A DNA stretch of 64,000 nt, taken from Allofournierella_A excrementavium (GTDB lineage: Bacteria > Bacillota > Clostridia > Oscillospirales > Ruminococcaceae). A program made the translations under genes and the position numbers. Shown here piece by piece: positions 24,344-33,356 of the stretch (positions are counted from its first letter, which is position 1; each line of letters starts with the position of its first letter). The stretch lies in NCBI GenBank assembly GCA_019120375.1, contig DWVE01000030.1:1-64000 (forward strand). The letters are read 5' to 3'. The notes below the pieces were generated by a model. That model had not been told where the DNA came from and ran no database searches. It was given only the letters and a program-made list of their open reading frames with translations.

Positions 24344-27300
24344 TTATTCGGGGGCCTTCATGCTCTCCACCATGCTGATGTTCTTCAGCTTGCGGTACAT
24401 CACAAGGTTCACCAGCACGCTGAACAGGATGGTCAACAGGGCCGACCAGACGAAGCTCATGGGGTAGATGGAGCGGCCGAACATCACCATGTCCACCTCG
24501 GCGGTGCGGATGACGAAGGTGTGCAGCGCGATGCCGAACAAAAGGCCGCAGGCCGTGCCGATGAGGGCGAGGATGGAGGTCTCGCGGTAGATGTAGGCCC
24601 CCACCTCGTTGTCGTAGAAGCCCAGCACCTTGATGGTGGCCAGCTCCTTCGAGCGCTCGGTGATGTTGATGTTGGTCAGGTTATACAGCACCACGAAGGC
24701 CAGCGCACCCGCCGCGATGATGAGCACCACTACGATGTAGTTGATGCTGCCCAGGCTCTGGCTGAAGCTGGCGGTGATCTCGTGGGTGAACTGGGCGCCC
24801 GCCACGTCCCGGCATTTCAGCAGCGCGGTGGAAAGTTCGTCCTCCGCCTCGGGGGTGTCCACCCCGTCCGCCAGGCTGCAGTAGAGCAGGTTCACCTCCG
24901 GGTCCTCGCCAAAGGCCTCGCGGTAAACGTCGGCGCTCATGTAGAGGTAGTGGTAGACGTAGTTCTCGCACACGCCGGTGATGGTGAAAGCGGCCTCTTT
25001 GCCGTCGGCGTTCTCCACCGTGATGGTGTCGCCCACGCCCACGTCCTGGCGCTCGGCCAGCTTTTCGGTGATGATCACCGAGCCCTCCTCAAAGGGCACC
25101 GCTTCGCCGGTGGTGCGCTGGCGGAAGGTGAAGTAGTCGTTCAGCGCCCCGGTGTCGCTGGGCACGGTGATGTAGACATTGTCCTCCTCGTTGCCCTCCT
25201 CGGGCACCACGGTGGCGTCCTCCTGGGTCATGGCAAGATAGCCGGTGATCTGGGAGTCGTCCTCCAGAATGGCGGAAAGGTCCCGCCCCTCCAGGGCGCT
25301 TTCGTCCTGCAGGGAGACCAGCATCTGATAGTGGGCCAGCTGGTCGAACTGTTTTTCCACGATGTCGGAGATGGAGTCGTGCAGGCCGAAGCCGGTCACC
25401 AGCAGGGCGGTGCAGCCGGCGATGCCCACCACCGTCATGAAGAAGCGCTTTTTGTAGAGGAACAGGTTGCGGGCGGTGACTTTGTGGGTGAACTTCAGCC
25501 GCCGCCACACCGGGCCGATGTGCTCCAGAAGGATGCGCTTGCCGGCCTTGGGGGCCTTGGGCAGCATCAGGCTGGCGGGCTGCTCCCGCAGCTCGGCCCA
25601 GCAGGCGTTCAGGGTGGCCAGCAGGGTGCAGGCCACCGCCGTCCCCGTGGCCAGCAGGCCGAAGCCCCAGTTGAAGGGGGTCAGCAGTTCGGGCAGGTCG
25701 TACATGATGTTGTAGGCGCTGAGGATGATACGGGGGAACAGCTGCATGCCGATGAGCATGCCCACCGCGCTGCCCGCCAGACTGGCGGCCAGGGCGTAGA
25801 GGATGTACTTGGCGGCGATCTGGCCGCGGGTGTAGCCCAGGGCCTTCATGGTGCCCACCTGGCCACGCTCCTCCTCCACCATGCGGGTCATGGTGGTCAG
25901 CGCCACCAGCGCCGCCACCAGGAAGAAGAACACCGGGAACACCGTGGCGATGGCGGCGATCTTGTCGGCGTTGTCGCCGTAGCTGGAAAAGCTGGTGTTG
26001 TCGCTGCGGTCGCCCAGCACCCACTTGCCCTTTTCGATCTTGCGCACTTCGCTCTCGGCGTCCAGAATTTCCTCCTTGCCGTCGGCCAGTTCCTGCTCGG
26101 CCTCGGCCTTGGCGTCCTCGTATTCCTGTTCGCCGTCAATGAGCTCCTGCCGGCCTTCCTCCAGTTCGGCCAGACCGTCCTCATACTGCCGGCGCGCGTC
26201 CAGCAGCTTTTCATCCGCCTCCGCGAAGGCCTTTTCGGTGGAAGCGATGGTGTCGTTCAGTTCCTGCTCCTTGGTCTGGAGCTCGGCCCAGCCGTCGGAA
26301 AGCTGCTTGCGCCCGGCGTTGATCTGGGCCTGCTGCTCGTTCAGCGCCGCCAGCGACGCGTCCAGGGTGGTGCCCTGGTCCGCCAGCGTCTGCAGGCCCG
26401 TTTTCAGCTGGTCCAGCTGTTCCAGCTGCGCCGGGTCGAAGCCCTCGGGCAGGGAGGGCGCAAGGCCCACCAGTGTCTGCACCTGCCCGATGGCGGCGAT
26501 GGTGGCTTCGTCCGACTGGTCGGAGGTGTCGATGGCGGGCAGACCGTACTGGATGAGCAGGGGATTGATCTGGGTCTCCACCATGGTCCAGAAGGCGGCC
26601 TTGCCCGCGCTCAGCTGGTCCAGCTGGGTGCGGCCCGCGTCCAGCTGCTCCTGGGCGTCGTCCAGCTGGTCCTGGGTGTCCAGAATTTTTTCCTTGGCGT
26701 CGGCGATCTCCTGCTTGTAGCCGGGCAGCAGAAGGTAGAACTGGTTCTTGTTGGTGTCCAGTTCCGCCTGGCCGTTGTCTATTTCCACCTTGGCGTCCGC
26801 CAGCTCCTGCTCCGCATCCGCCAGTTCCGCCCAGCCGTCCTTGAGCTCCTGTTCCGCGTCGGCCAGTTCCTGTTCGGCCTCGGCCTTTTTGTCGTTGTAT
26901 TCCGCCCAGGCGTCGTCCAGCTCGGCTTCGGCATCGTCGATGATCTCGTCGTAGCGGGCCTGCACCCGCTCGTCCTTGATGGCCTCAAGGCCGTCCATCA
27001 CCGCGCCCACCTTGTTCTCGTAGGCCGCGGAGAAGGAGTTCAGCTCCCGCGCGCCCTCCACCGAGAGGTAGAAGGTGGTGTAGTAGTCCATGTCAAAGCT
27101 GGACTCGGGGGCATAGGCGAACAGGTCGATGGTGCCGGTGCCGGCGTTGGTGTATTCGGTCTCCACCGAGAAATAGGCCGCCGAGCGCACGGTGCCCACC
27201 ACGGTGAAGGTCTGGGGCAGCGCGTCGGTGATGTCCTCGTCGTTCTCGGTCTGGTTCACCGTCAGCACGTCCCCGATGGCGGGGATGGTGCCGGAAAAAT

Positions 27301-27736
27301 CCTTGGTCAGGCCCACGGCGATCTCGCCGGGGGCAGAGGGCATCCGCCCGTCCACAAGGGTCAGCTGGTTGAGCTGCTCCTCCTCGGGCAGGCTTTCTTC
27401 GGGGATGCTCTGCAGCCGGGTGGTCAGGCTCTCGCCGCTCTCGCTGGTGAGCACCAGGTCCATGTCCCGGGCGGGCATGACCCCTTCCACCCCTTCCACC
27501 GCCCGCACGGCGGCCAGGTCCCCGTCGGTGAGGCCCTGGGTGGACTGTATCTTGATGTCATAGAGGTTGGCCTCGCGGCAGTAGGTGTCGGTGGAAAGGC
27601 GCATGTCCACCGGCGAAGCCAGCAGGCCGGAGAGAAAGCCCACGCCCAGCGCCACGATGGCAAAGATGGCCACAAAGCGGGAGAGGCTTGCGCGCACGGT
27701 GCGCAGGATGGACTTCCAGTAGGTACGGTTCAGCAA
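24344..27736 (-). CDS. FtsX-like ABC transporter permease with long coiled coil
   Basis: 1130 residues. An N-terminal helix (FVAIFAIVALGVGFLSGLL) is followed by an extracytoplasmic MacB-like region. Two strongly heptad-rich stretches (about 250-370 and 470-565; repeats such as AEQELADAEQELKDGWAELA) then form a long coiled coil. FtsX-type four-helix modules follow (VTTMTRMVEEERGQVGTMKALGY style, then the C-terminal NITERSKELATIKVLGFY module). This matches the large single-subunit permeases of Firmicutes that export peptides or resist antimicrobial peptides. The start appears to be TTG at 27736, eight bases downstream of the ATPase stop. Confidence 0.88.
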   Translation of the reverse strand: MLNRTYWKSILRTVRASLSRFVAIFAIVALGVGFLSGLLASPVDMRLSTDTYCREANLYDIKIQSTQGLTDGDLAAVRAVEGVEGVMPARDMDLVLTSESGESLTTRLQSIPEESLPEEEQLNQLTLVDGRMPSAPGEIAVGLTKDFSGTIPAIGDVLTVNQTENDEDITDALPQTFTVVGTVRSAAYFSVETEYTNAGTGTIDLFAYAPESSFDMDYYTTFYLSVEGARELNSFSAAYENKVGAVMDGLEAIKDERVQARYDEIIDDAEAELDDAWAEYNDKKAEAEQELADAEQELKDGWAELADAEQELADAKVEIDNGQAELDTNKNQFYLLLPGYKQEIADAKEKILDTQDQLDDAQEQLDAGRTQLDQLSAGKAAFWTMVETQINPLLIQYGLPAIDTSDQSDEATIAAIGQVQTLVGLAPSLPEGFDPAQLEQLDQLKTGLQTLADQGTTLDASLAALNEQQAQINAGRKQLSDGWAELQTKEQELNDTIASTEKAFAEADEKLLDARRQYEDGLAELEEGRQELIDGEQEYEDAKAEAEQELADGKEEILDAESEVRKIEKGKWVLGDRSDNTSFSSYGDNADKIAAIATVFPVFFFLVAALVALTTMTRMVEEERGQVGTMKALGYTRGQIAAKYILYALAASLAGSAVGMLIGMQLFPRIILSAYNIMYDLPELLTPFNWGFGLLATGTAVACTLLATLNACWAELREQPASLMLPKAPKAGKRILLEHIGPVWRRLKFTHKVTARNLFLYKKRFFMTVVGIAGCTALLVTGFGLHDSISDIVEKQFDQLAHYQMLVSLQDESALEGRDLSAILEDDSQITGYLAMTQEDATVVPEEGNEEDNVYITVPSDTGALNDYFTFRQRTTGEAVPFEEGSVIITEKLAERQDVGVGDTITVENADGKEAAFTITGVCENYVYHYLYMSADVYREAFGEDPEVNLLYCSLADGVDTPEAEDELSTALLKCRDVAGAQFTHEITASFSQSLGSINYIVVVLIIAAGALAFVVLYNLTNINITERSKELATIKVLGFYDNEVGAYIYRETSILALIGTACGLLFGIALHTFVIRTAEVDMVMFGRSIYPMSFVWSALLTILFSVLVNLVMYRKLKNISMVESMKAPE

Positions 27737-27743
27737 CGTTTGT

Positions 27744-28457
27744 TCACCACTCGATCTGTTCCACCGGCGTGGGGTTGGGATTCGTCTCGTTGGAGATGGC
27801 CTGCCCGCTCTTGATGCGGATCACCCGGTCCGCCATGGCGGTGAGGGCGCTGTTGTGGGTGATGACGATGACCGTGCGGTGGGTGTTTCGGCAGGTGTCC
27901 TGCAGAAGTTTCAGCACCTGCTTGCCGGTGTTGTAGTCCAGCGCGCCGGTGGGCTCGTCGCACAGAAGGATTTTCGGGTTCTTGGCCAGCGCCCGGGCGA
28001 TGGACACCCGCTGCTGCTCGCCGCCCGAAAGCTGCGCCGGGAAGTTGGCCATCCGCTGGCCCAGGCCCACGTGTTCCAGGGTCTCGGCGGCGGGCAGGGG
28101 GTCGCGGCAGATCTCGCTGGCCAGCTCCACGTTCTCCAGGGCGGTGAGGTTCTGCACCAGATTGTAGAACTGGAACACAAAGCCCACGTCATGCCGGCGG
28201 TAGCCGGTGAGCTGGCGCTGGTTCATAGCGCTGATCTCGGCGCCGTCCAGCCAGATGTGGCCCTCATCGCACACGTCCATGCCGCCCAGCATGTTCAGCA
28301 CGGTGGTCTTGCCCGCGCCGGAGGGCCCCACGATGACGCAGAACTCCCCCTCGTCGATGTGAAAAGTGATGTGGTCGGCGGCGGCGATGCGCGTTTCGCC
28401 CATCTGATAATACTTGCACACCCCGTCGAACACCACAAAATGGTCCCGGCCGTCCAT
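27744..28457 (-). CDS. ABC transporter ATPase (MacB/LolD type)
   Basis: 237 residues with Walker A GPSGAGKTT (about 42-50), Q-loop VFQFYNLVQNLTA, signature LSGGEQQRVSIARAL, Walker B LLCDEPTGALD and the H-loop ITHNSAL. The extended QFYNLVQNLTALENVEL after the Q-loop is characteristic of the MacB/LolD group. It energises the FtsX-like permease directly downstream; the spacing implies one operon. No sensor kinase or response regulator lies beside it. Confidence 0.93.
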   Translation of the reverse strand: MDGRDHFVVFDGVCKYYQMGETRIAAADHITFHIDEGEFCVIVGPSGAGKTTVLNMLGGMDVCDEGHIWLDGAEISAMNQRQLTGYRRHDVGFVFQFYNLVQNLTALENVELASEICRDPLPAAETLEHVGLGQRMANFPAQLSGGEQQRVSIARALAKNPKILLCDEPTGALDYNTGKQVLKLLQDTCRNTHRTVIVITHNSALTAMADRVIRIKSGQAISNETNPNPTPVEQIEW

Positions 28458-28709
28458 TGACAGATCACCCCGTCGGAAAAAGTTGAAAGAAGGGCGCTTT
28501 GCGCGCCCCGGTCTCTTATTACATATTATAAAGAAAAGTGTGGCGCTTGTGTGGACAAATTTGTAAAATATCTATGAAGTGGCCGTATTTTCTTGCATTT
28601 TCGGCCGGGCAAAAGCCCGCGGTCCGGTCTTTTTTTGCCGGGGCCGGTGTGATACAATAGAGCAAAGCGCCGCACGGCACGGGAGCGGCGGCGAAAAGGA
28701 GTGAAAAAC

Positions 28710-30095
28710 GTGATCGACCTCGTGACCCTGCGGGAGTTTTTGTTCCGCCGAAAATATCTCTCTCAGGTGCGCCACATCACCCTGAACCCCGGCGGGCCGG
28801 GGGTGGTGCGGCTGCACATGCTGCCCCCCGCCAGCCGCCTGCGGCGCAGCGTGCCCTATGTGGTCATCCTGAACGGCCACGACGTGCTGCCGCTGAACAT
28901 TTCCTGGGCCATCCTGCTGGCCTGCCTGATGGACGCGCTGGCCCCCTACGCCGACCGGGAGGTGCCCGACGAAGACCTGGAAGGCCTGGGCGAAAAGGCC
29001 GTGGCCGCCGCCCGGCGGGTCTACCCCGGCGTGAAGCCGGACCGCATGCGCGCCGAGCTGGAGCGGATGCTGCAAAGCTTCATCGCCATCGCCCGGGGCC
29101 AGGAGCCTCCGGAGGAGGTGCAGCCCATCAGTTTGGGAGACTACGCCCCGCAGATGACCGCCCCCCACCGCATGGACCTGATGGTCAGCGCCATGGAAAA
29201 GGAGGGCCGCTGGAACTGCAACCAGAAGTGCCTGCACTGCTACGCCGCCGGCCAGCCGGAGGCGGAGGTGCAGGAGCTGGACACCGCCGGCTGGAAGCGG
29301 GTGCTGGACGCCCTGCGCAGGGCGGGCGTGCCTCAGGTCACCTTCACCGGCGGCGAGCCCACCATGCGCGCCGATCTGGTGGAGCTGGTGGACGCGGCCC
29401 GCTGGTTCGTCACCCGGCTGAACACCAACGGCCGCCTGCTCACCCCCCAGCTTTGCAAAGCCCTCTATGAGGCCAGCCTGGACAGCGTGCAAATCACCCT
29501 TTACAGCGCCGACGAGGCCGTTCACAACGGCCTTGTGGGCGCGCCCGGCTTTGCCGACACGGTGGCGGGCATCCGCAGCGCTCTGGCGGCGGGCCTCTCG
29601 GTGAGCGTGAACACCCCCCTGTGCAGCCTGAACGCCGACTACGCCGCTACCCTGGAATTCCTCCACGGCCTGGGCGTGCGGTACGTCACCTGCTCGGGGC
29701 TCATCCCCACCGGGGCGGCCCTCACCGAGGGCAGCCGCGCCACCCGCCTTTCCCCCGAAGAGCTGGAGGCCCTTCTGCGGCAGGCGGTGACCTACTGCGC
29801 CGAAAACGGCATGGAGATCGACTTCACCAGCCCCGGCTGGCTGCCCCCCGAGACGCTGCTGGGCCTGGGGCTGCCCATGGCCCCCACCTGCGGGGCGTGC
29901 CTGAGCAACATGGCGGTGGCCCCCGACGGAACGGTGGTGCCCTGCCAGAGCTGGCTTTCCGGCGACGGGCTGGGCAATATCCTCACCGACGACTGGAAGG
30001 CCGTCTGGCACAGCCCCCGGTGCGCGGCCATCCGTGCCGAGAGCGCCAAGATGGAGCACATCTGCCAGCTGCGGCAAAAGGAGGGCGCCCGATGA
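28710..30095 (+). CDS. Radical SAM/SPASM-like protein, probable peptide-modifying enzyme
   Basis: 461 residues from GTG 28710, eight bases after AAAAGGAG; a GTG at 28701 abuts that site and is less likely. Cys170, Cys174 and Cys177 (CNQKCLHC) form the radical SAM cluster site, and FTGGEPTMR is the SAM-binding GGE motif. Near the C terminus CGACLSNMAVAPDGTVVPC and a later Cys pair resemble a SPASM/twitch auxiliary cluster domain. Residues about 45-135 (PYVVILNGHDVLPLNISW...) weakly resemble a PqqD-like recognition domain. It overlaps by four bases a gene whose product ends in a Cys-Ala repeat, which is the obvious candidate substrate. Modification type unknown. Confidence 0.85.
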   Translation: MIDLVTLREFLFRRKYLSQVRHITLNPGGPGVVRLHMLPPASRLRRSVPYVVILNGHDVLPLNISWAILLACLMDALAPYADREVPDEDLEGLGEKAVAAARRVYPGVKPDRMRAELERMLQSFIAIARGQEPPEEVQPISLGDYAPQMTAPHRMDLMVSAMEKEGRWNCNQKCLHCYAAGQPEAEVQELDTAGWKRVLDALRRAGVPQVTFTGGEPTMRADLVELVDAARWFVTRLNTNGRLLTPQLCKALYEASLDSVQITLYSADEAVHNGLVGAPGFADTVAGIRSALAAGLSVSVNTPLCSLNADYAATLEFLHGLGVRYVTCSGLIPTGAALTEGSRATRLSPEELEALLRQAVTYCAENGMEIDFTSPGWLPPETLLGLGLPMAPTCGACLSNMAVAPDGTVVPCQSWLSGDGLGNILTDDWKAVWHSPRCAAIRAESAKMEHICQLRQKEGAR

Positions 30096-31183
30096 AAAAA
30101 CTGAAACGCTTCGCCCTGGCCTTTGCGGCGCTGGCGCTGCTGACGGCGGCCCTCTTGTGCCCGGCGGTGAGCGCCGCCAACCTGGACGAGATAGAAAAAT
30201 ACTTCATCACCGTGCGCATCCAGCCGGACGGCAGCGCCGAGATCGACTACGACATCCACTGGAAGGTGCTGGACTCCACCACCGCCGGCCCGCTGGAATG
30301 GGTGAAGGTGGGCGTGCCCAATAATAACATCGAGCCGGTGAGCCACAGCGACACCATCGCCGACCTCTATTCCTACCCCGAGGGAGGCAGCTACGTCCGG
30401 CTGGACCTGGACCGCCGCTACTACGCCGGCGAGACGGTGCGCCTCGAGTTCACCCTCCACGTGACCCATCTCTATGAGATTTACGACGACGGCTCGGTGA
30501 ACTTTGAGTTCACTCCCGGCTGGTTCGACGAGGCCGAGACAAAGCAGCTCACCTTCACCTGGGAGGACGGAGACGCCCGGGCCAGCTACGCCGCCGAACT
30601 GGAAGGCGCGCCGGTGACCGGCGACCTCACCGGAACACCCAACGGGGTGCAGGGCGAGTGGACCGACCTGCCCGAGGGCGCGCGCCTTACCTTTGCCGCC
30701 GACTACGCGGACCAGTCCGCCTTCGCCGCCGGCCCCCTGGACCCGGGCATGGACCGGAACAGCGCCGACACCGGCTGGAGCGAAGACTCCCAGGACAGCA
30801 ACGATGCGCTGGGCCTCTTTTTGTGGGTGCTGTTCCTCTCTCTGGTGATTTGGAACCTCTCGCGCCGGCTTTCCGGCCGCTACTTTTTGGGCGGCTTTGG
30901 GGGCTGGTTCTGGCCCCACCACCACGGCGGGCCCCGCCCGCCCCATGGCGGCCCCTCCGGCGGCTCCGGCGGGTTTGGCGGCTTTGGGGGCGGCTCGGGC
31001 CGTGGCTCCGGCGCGGGGCGGCGCAGTGGCGGCGGATGCGCCTGTGCCTGCGCCTGCGTTTCCTGCGCCTGCGCCTGTGCCTGCGCGGGCGGCGGGCGCG
31101 CCGGGTGCAGCGCCAAGGACTTCAAGGGCGCGGTGGACGCCGAGGCCCTTTGCGCCATTCTCAAAAAGGACAAGGAGGAGTGA
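30092..31183 (+). CDS. Membrane protein with C-terminal alternating Cys-Ala motif, candidate rSAM substrate
   Basis: 363 residues. A signal peptide (about 1-29) leads into a beta-rich extracytoplasmic domain (about 30-235) resembling DUF2207-type domains. One transmembrane helix (about 238-258) follows, then a Gly-rich cytoplasmic tail (GGFGGFGGGSGRGSG). The tail ends in eight Cys alternating with Ala: Cys316, 318, 320, 322, then Val-Ser, then Cys325, 327, 329, 331. After these come GGGRAGCSAKDF (Cys339) and a short helix with Cys354. It is translationally coupled to the radical SAM gene (ATGA) and lies three bases before the AAA+ gene. The Cys tail would face the cytoplasm where the enzyme acts. 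No function is established to my knowledge. Confidence 0.85.
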   Translation: MKKLKRFALAFAALALLTAALLCPAVSAANLDEIEKYFITVRIQPDGSAEIDYDIHWKVLDSTTAGPLEWVKVGVPNNNIEPVSHSDTIADLYSYPEGGSYVRLDLDRRYYAGETVRLEFTLHVTHLYEIYDDGSVNFEFTPGWFDEAETKQLTFTWEDGDARASYAAELEGAPVTGDLTGTPNGVQGEWTDLPEGARLTFAADYADQSAFAAGPLDPGMDRNSADTGWSEDSQDSNDALGLFLWVLFLSLVIWNLSRRLSGRYFLGGFGGWFWPHHHGGPRPPHGGPSGGSGGFGGFGGGSGRGSGAGRRSGGGCACACACVSCACACACAGGGRAGCSAKDFKGAVDAEALCAILKKDKEE

Positions 31184-31186
31184 CCC

Positions 31187-33253
31187 ATGGCCGGCAGCAC
31201 CGATTGGGAAGACCTGATGAACGGGGTGTTCGGCCCCGGTGGGCGCTTTCGCGGCGGGGCGGGCGCTGAAAAACGCCCGGCGGAGGACGGCCTTGCCGCC
31301 GCTCAGAAGAAGCTGGAAGAAGCGGCGAGCCGCACCCAGGCTGCCGCCGGGGCGGCCCGGAAAACCGACGCCGCGCGCCTTTTGCAGAACAGCGAGGAGC
31401 TGACCAAGCGCCTGGAAGCCCAGAGCCGGGAGATAAGCCGGCTGGGCCAGGGCCTTGCCCGGGAAATGGAGCAGGACGGCCTGCTCACCCCGGCGCAAAG
31501 CCGGGCCGCGGCCCCCGTGCCCAAAAACACCGACGCCGCCTTCGAGGCGGCGGCAAAGCGCCAGCAGGCCGCGCTTGTGGGGCGGCAGGAGTTTTCCGCC
31601 GCGCTGCTGGCGGCCTTCCGCCGGCCCTTCGTGCTGGGCGAAGCGGGGGAAAAGCCCCGCAACGTCATTGTTTTATCCGGCAGGGCGGGCCGGGGGCGGC
31701 ACTTCGCCCTCACCCAGACGGTGCAGGCGCTGAAGGACGAGGGCTTGCTGGCCGGGGGCGTCGCCTGGATGGACCTTGCCCTCTACGGCAGCCCGGCCCA
31801 GGAAAAACTTTTTTTGCAGGACCTCTACGCTGCGCTGGCCGGGCCCGACCCGGTGCTGGCCTTTGAAAACGCGGAGCAGTGCCACCCGGGGTGCCTCTCG
31901 CTGCTGGCCCAGCTGGCGGTGAGCGGCAGCGCCCGGCTGGCCAGCCGCTATGTGCTGCAAAAGGGCCTGCTGGTGGAGACCGGCACCGCCCTGGCCCCCG
32001 GCGCGGTGGGCTCTCTGAGCGCGGGGGGCAAGTACCTTGTGTTCCTCTGCCCCGGCGGAAAAAACAAGCTGGCGGGGCTGCTGGGCGCGGCCTTTGCCAC
32101 CGCGGTGGGGGACGAGTGCGAGGCCCCGGCCTTCAGCCGGGAAGAGCTGCTGACCATCGCCGGGCGGCAGCTGAACGAGCTGGCCCGCAAGACCAAAGAG
32201 CGGCTGGGCTGGACCCTCACCGTGACCGGCGAGGGCCTTGCGGACCTGGTGGCTCAAAAGGGCGAAGCGGGAGTGGGCCGCCTGGCGGAGTTCTGCGAAA
32301 AGTGCTTCGCCGCCCTGGCGGAGCACAAGCTGCGGGGCCGCAAAGCCGCCGCCGTCGCCCTGAAAGCGGGGGAGGGCGGGCAGGTGCTGGCCGCCTTCGA
32401 CGGCGGGGAACAGACCGACCTGCTGGCCATCCTGCCCGGGGAATACACCGCCGACCTGGAAGAAGTGAAGGCCGAGATGGACCGCATCATCGGCCTGGAC
32501 GAAGTGAAGGACTATGTGCTGCGGCTGGAGGACGCCATCGCCGTCCAGCGGCGGCGGGCCGCCGCCGGCATGAAGACCGCGGGCGTTTCCATGCACATGA
32601 TCTTCACCGGCAACCCCGGCACCGGCAAGACCACCATCGCCCGGCTGGTGGGCAAGTACCTCAAGGCCATCGGGGCGCTCTCCGGCGGGCAGCTGGTGGA
32701 GGTGAGCCGGGCGGACCTGGTGGGCCGCTATGTGGGCCACACCGCGCCCCTGACCCAGAAGGTCATTCAGTCGGCCCTGGGGGGCGTGCTCTTCATCGAC
32801 GAGGCCTATTCCCTTTACCGCGGCGAGCAGGACACCTTCGGCCTGGAGGCCATCGACACGCTGGTCAAGGGCATGGAGGACCACCGGGACGAGCTGGTGG
32901 TCATCCTTGCTGGCTACACCAAGGAGATGGAGGAGTTTTTGCAGGCGAACAGCGGCCTGCGCAGCCGCTTTCCCAACAAAATCGAATTCCCGGACTACAC
33001 CGGCGCCGAGCTGCTGGCCATCACAAAGCTCACCGCAAAGGGCAAGGGCTACCGGTTGACCGAGGACTGCGACGGGCCGCTGCTGGCCTTCTACGACCGC
33101 AAGCAGGCGGAAAACGCCGCCGAAAACGGCAACGGCCGCCTTGCCCGCAACACCCTGGAGGCGGCCATCCTGAACCAGGGGCGGCGGCTGGCCGCGGAGC
33201 CGGACGCGGCGCTGGACGAATTGCGGCTGGGAGATTTTGAACTGGACCAATAA
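31187..33253 (+). CDS. AAA+ ATPase with degenerate and active modules (CbbX/SpoVK type)
   Basis: 688 residues. An N-terminal helical region is followed by a first AAA-like module whose P-loop is replaced by GRAGRGRH (about 165-172), with a Clp-like small domain (FSREELLTIAGRQLNELARK). The second module is an intact CbbX/SpoVK-type AAA+: Walker A GNPGTGKT at 475-482, Walker B FIDEAYSL (Asp538, Glu539), and an arginine-finger region SGLRSRF. Family members remodel or activate other proteins. Its gene is three bases from the Cys-Ala membrane protein gene, so it probably handles that protein or the modified product. No protease domain is present. Confidence 0.85.
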   Translation: MAGSTDWEDLMNGVFGPGGRFRGGAGAEKRPAEDGLAAAQKKLEEAASRTQAAAGAARKTDAARLLQNSEELTKRLEAQSREISRLGQGLAREMEQDGLLTPAQSRAAAPVPKNTDAAFEAAAKRQQAALVGRQEFSAALLAAFRRPFVLGEAGEKPRNVIVLSGRAGRGRHFALTQTVQALKDEGLLAGGVAWMDLALYGSPAQEKLFLQDLYAALAGPDPVLAFENAEQCHPGCLSLLAQLAVSGSARLASRYVLQKGLLVETGTALAPGAVGSLSAGGKYLVFLCPGGKNKLAGLLGAAFATAVGDECEAPAFSREELLTIAGRQLNELARKTKERLGWTLTVTGEGLADLVAQKGEAGVGRLAEFCEKCFAALAEHKLRGRKAAAVALKAGEGGQVLAAFDGGEQTDLLAILPGEYTADLEEVKAEMDRIIGLDEVKDYVLRLEDAIAVQRRRAAAGMKTAGVSMHMIFTGNPGTGKTTIARLVGKYLKAIGALSGGQLVEVSRADLVGRYVGHTAPLTQKVIQSALGGVLFIDEAYSLYRGEQDTFGLEAIDTLVKGMEDHRDELVVILAGYTKEMEEFLQANSGLRSRFPNKIEFPDYTGAELLAITKLTAKGKGYRLTEDCDGPLLAFYDRKQAENAAENGNGRLARNTLEAAILNQGRRLAAEPDAALDELRLGDFELDQ

Positions 33254-33356
33254 AACAAACAAGCGCCCCTTTCGGGCGGAACGCGGGCGCGGCCCGCGCC
33301 CCGGCCCCGTCGGGGGCGCCTCTTTGCGAAAATAAAGAGAGTGGGAAGGAATTTTG

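Noticed and set aside
24302..27814. 1170-residue plus-strand frame opposite the FtsX-like permease
   Set aside because: It is the complement of a gene with clear FtsX and ABC partners; composition (GGVQGG, HAQRH runs) is that of a high-GC shadow.
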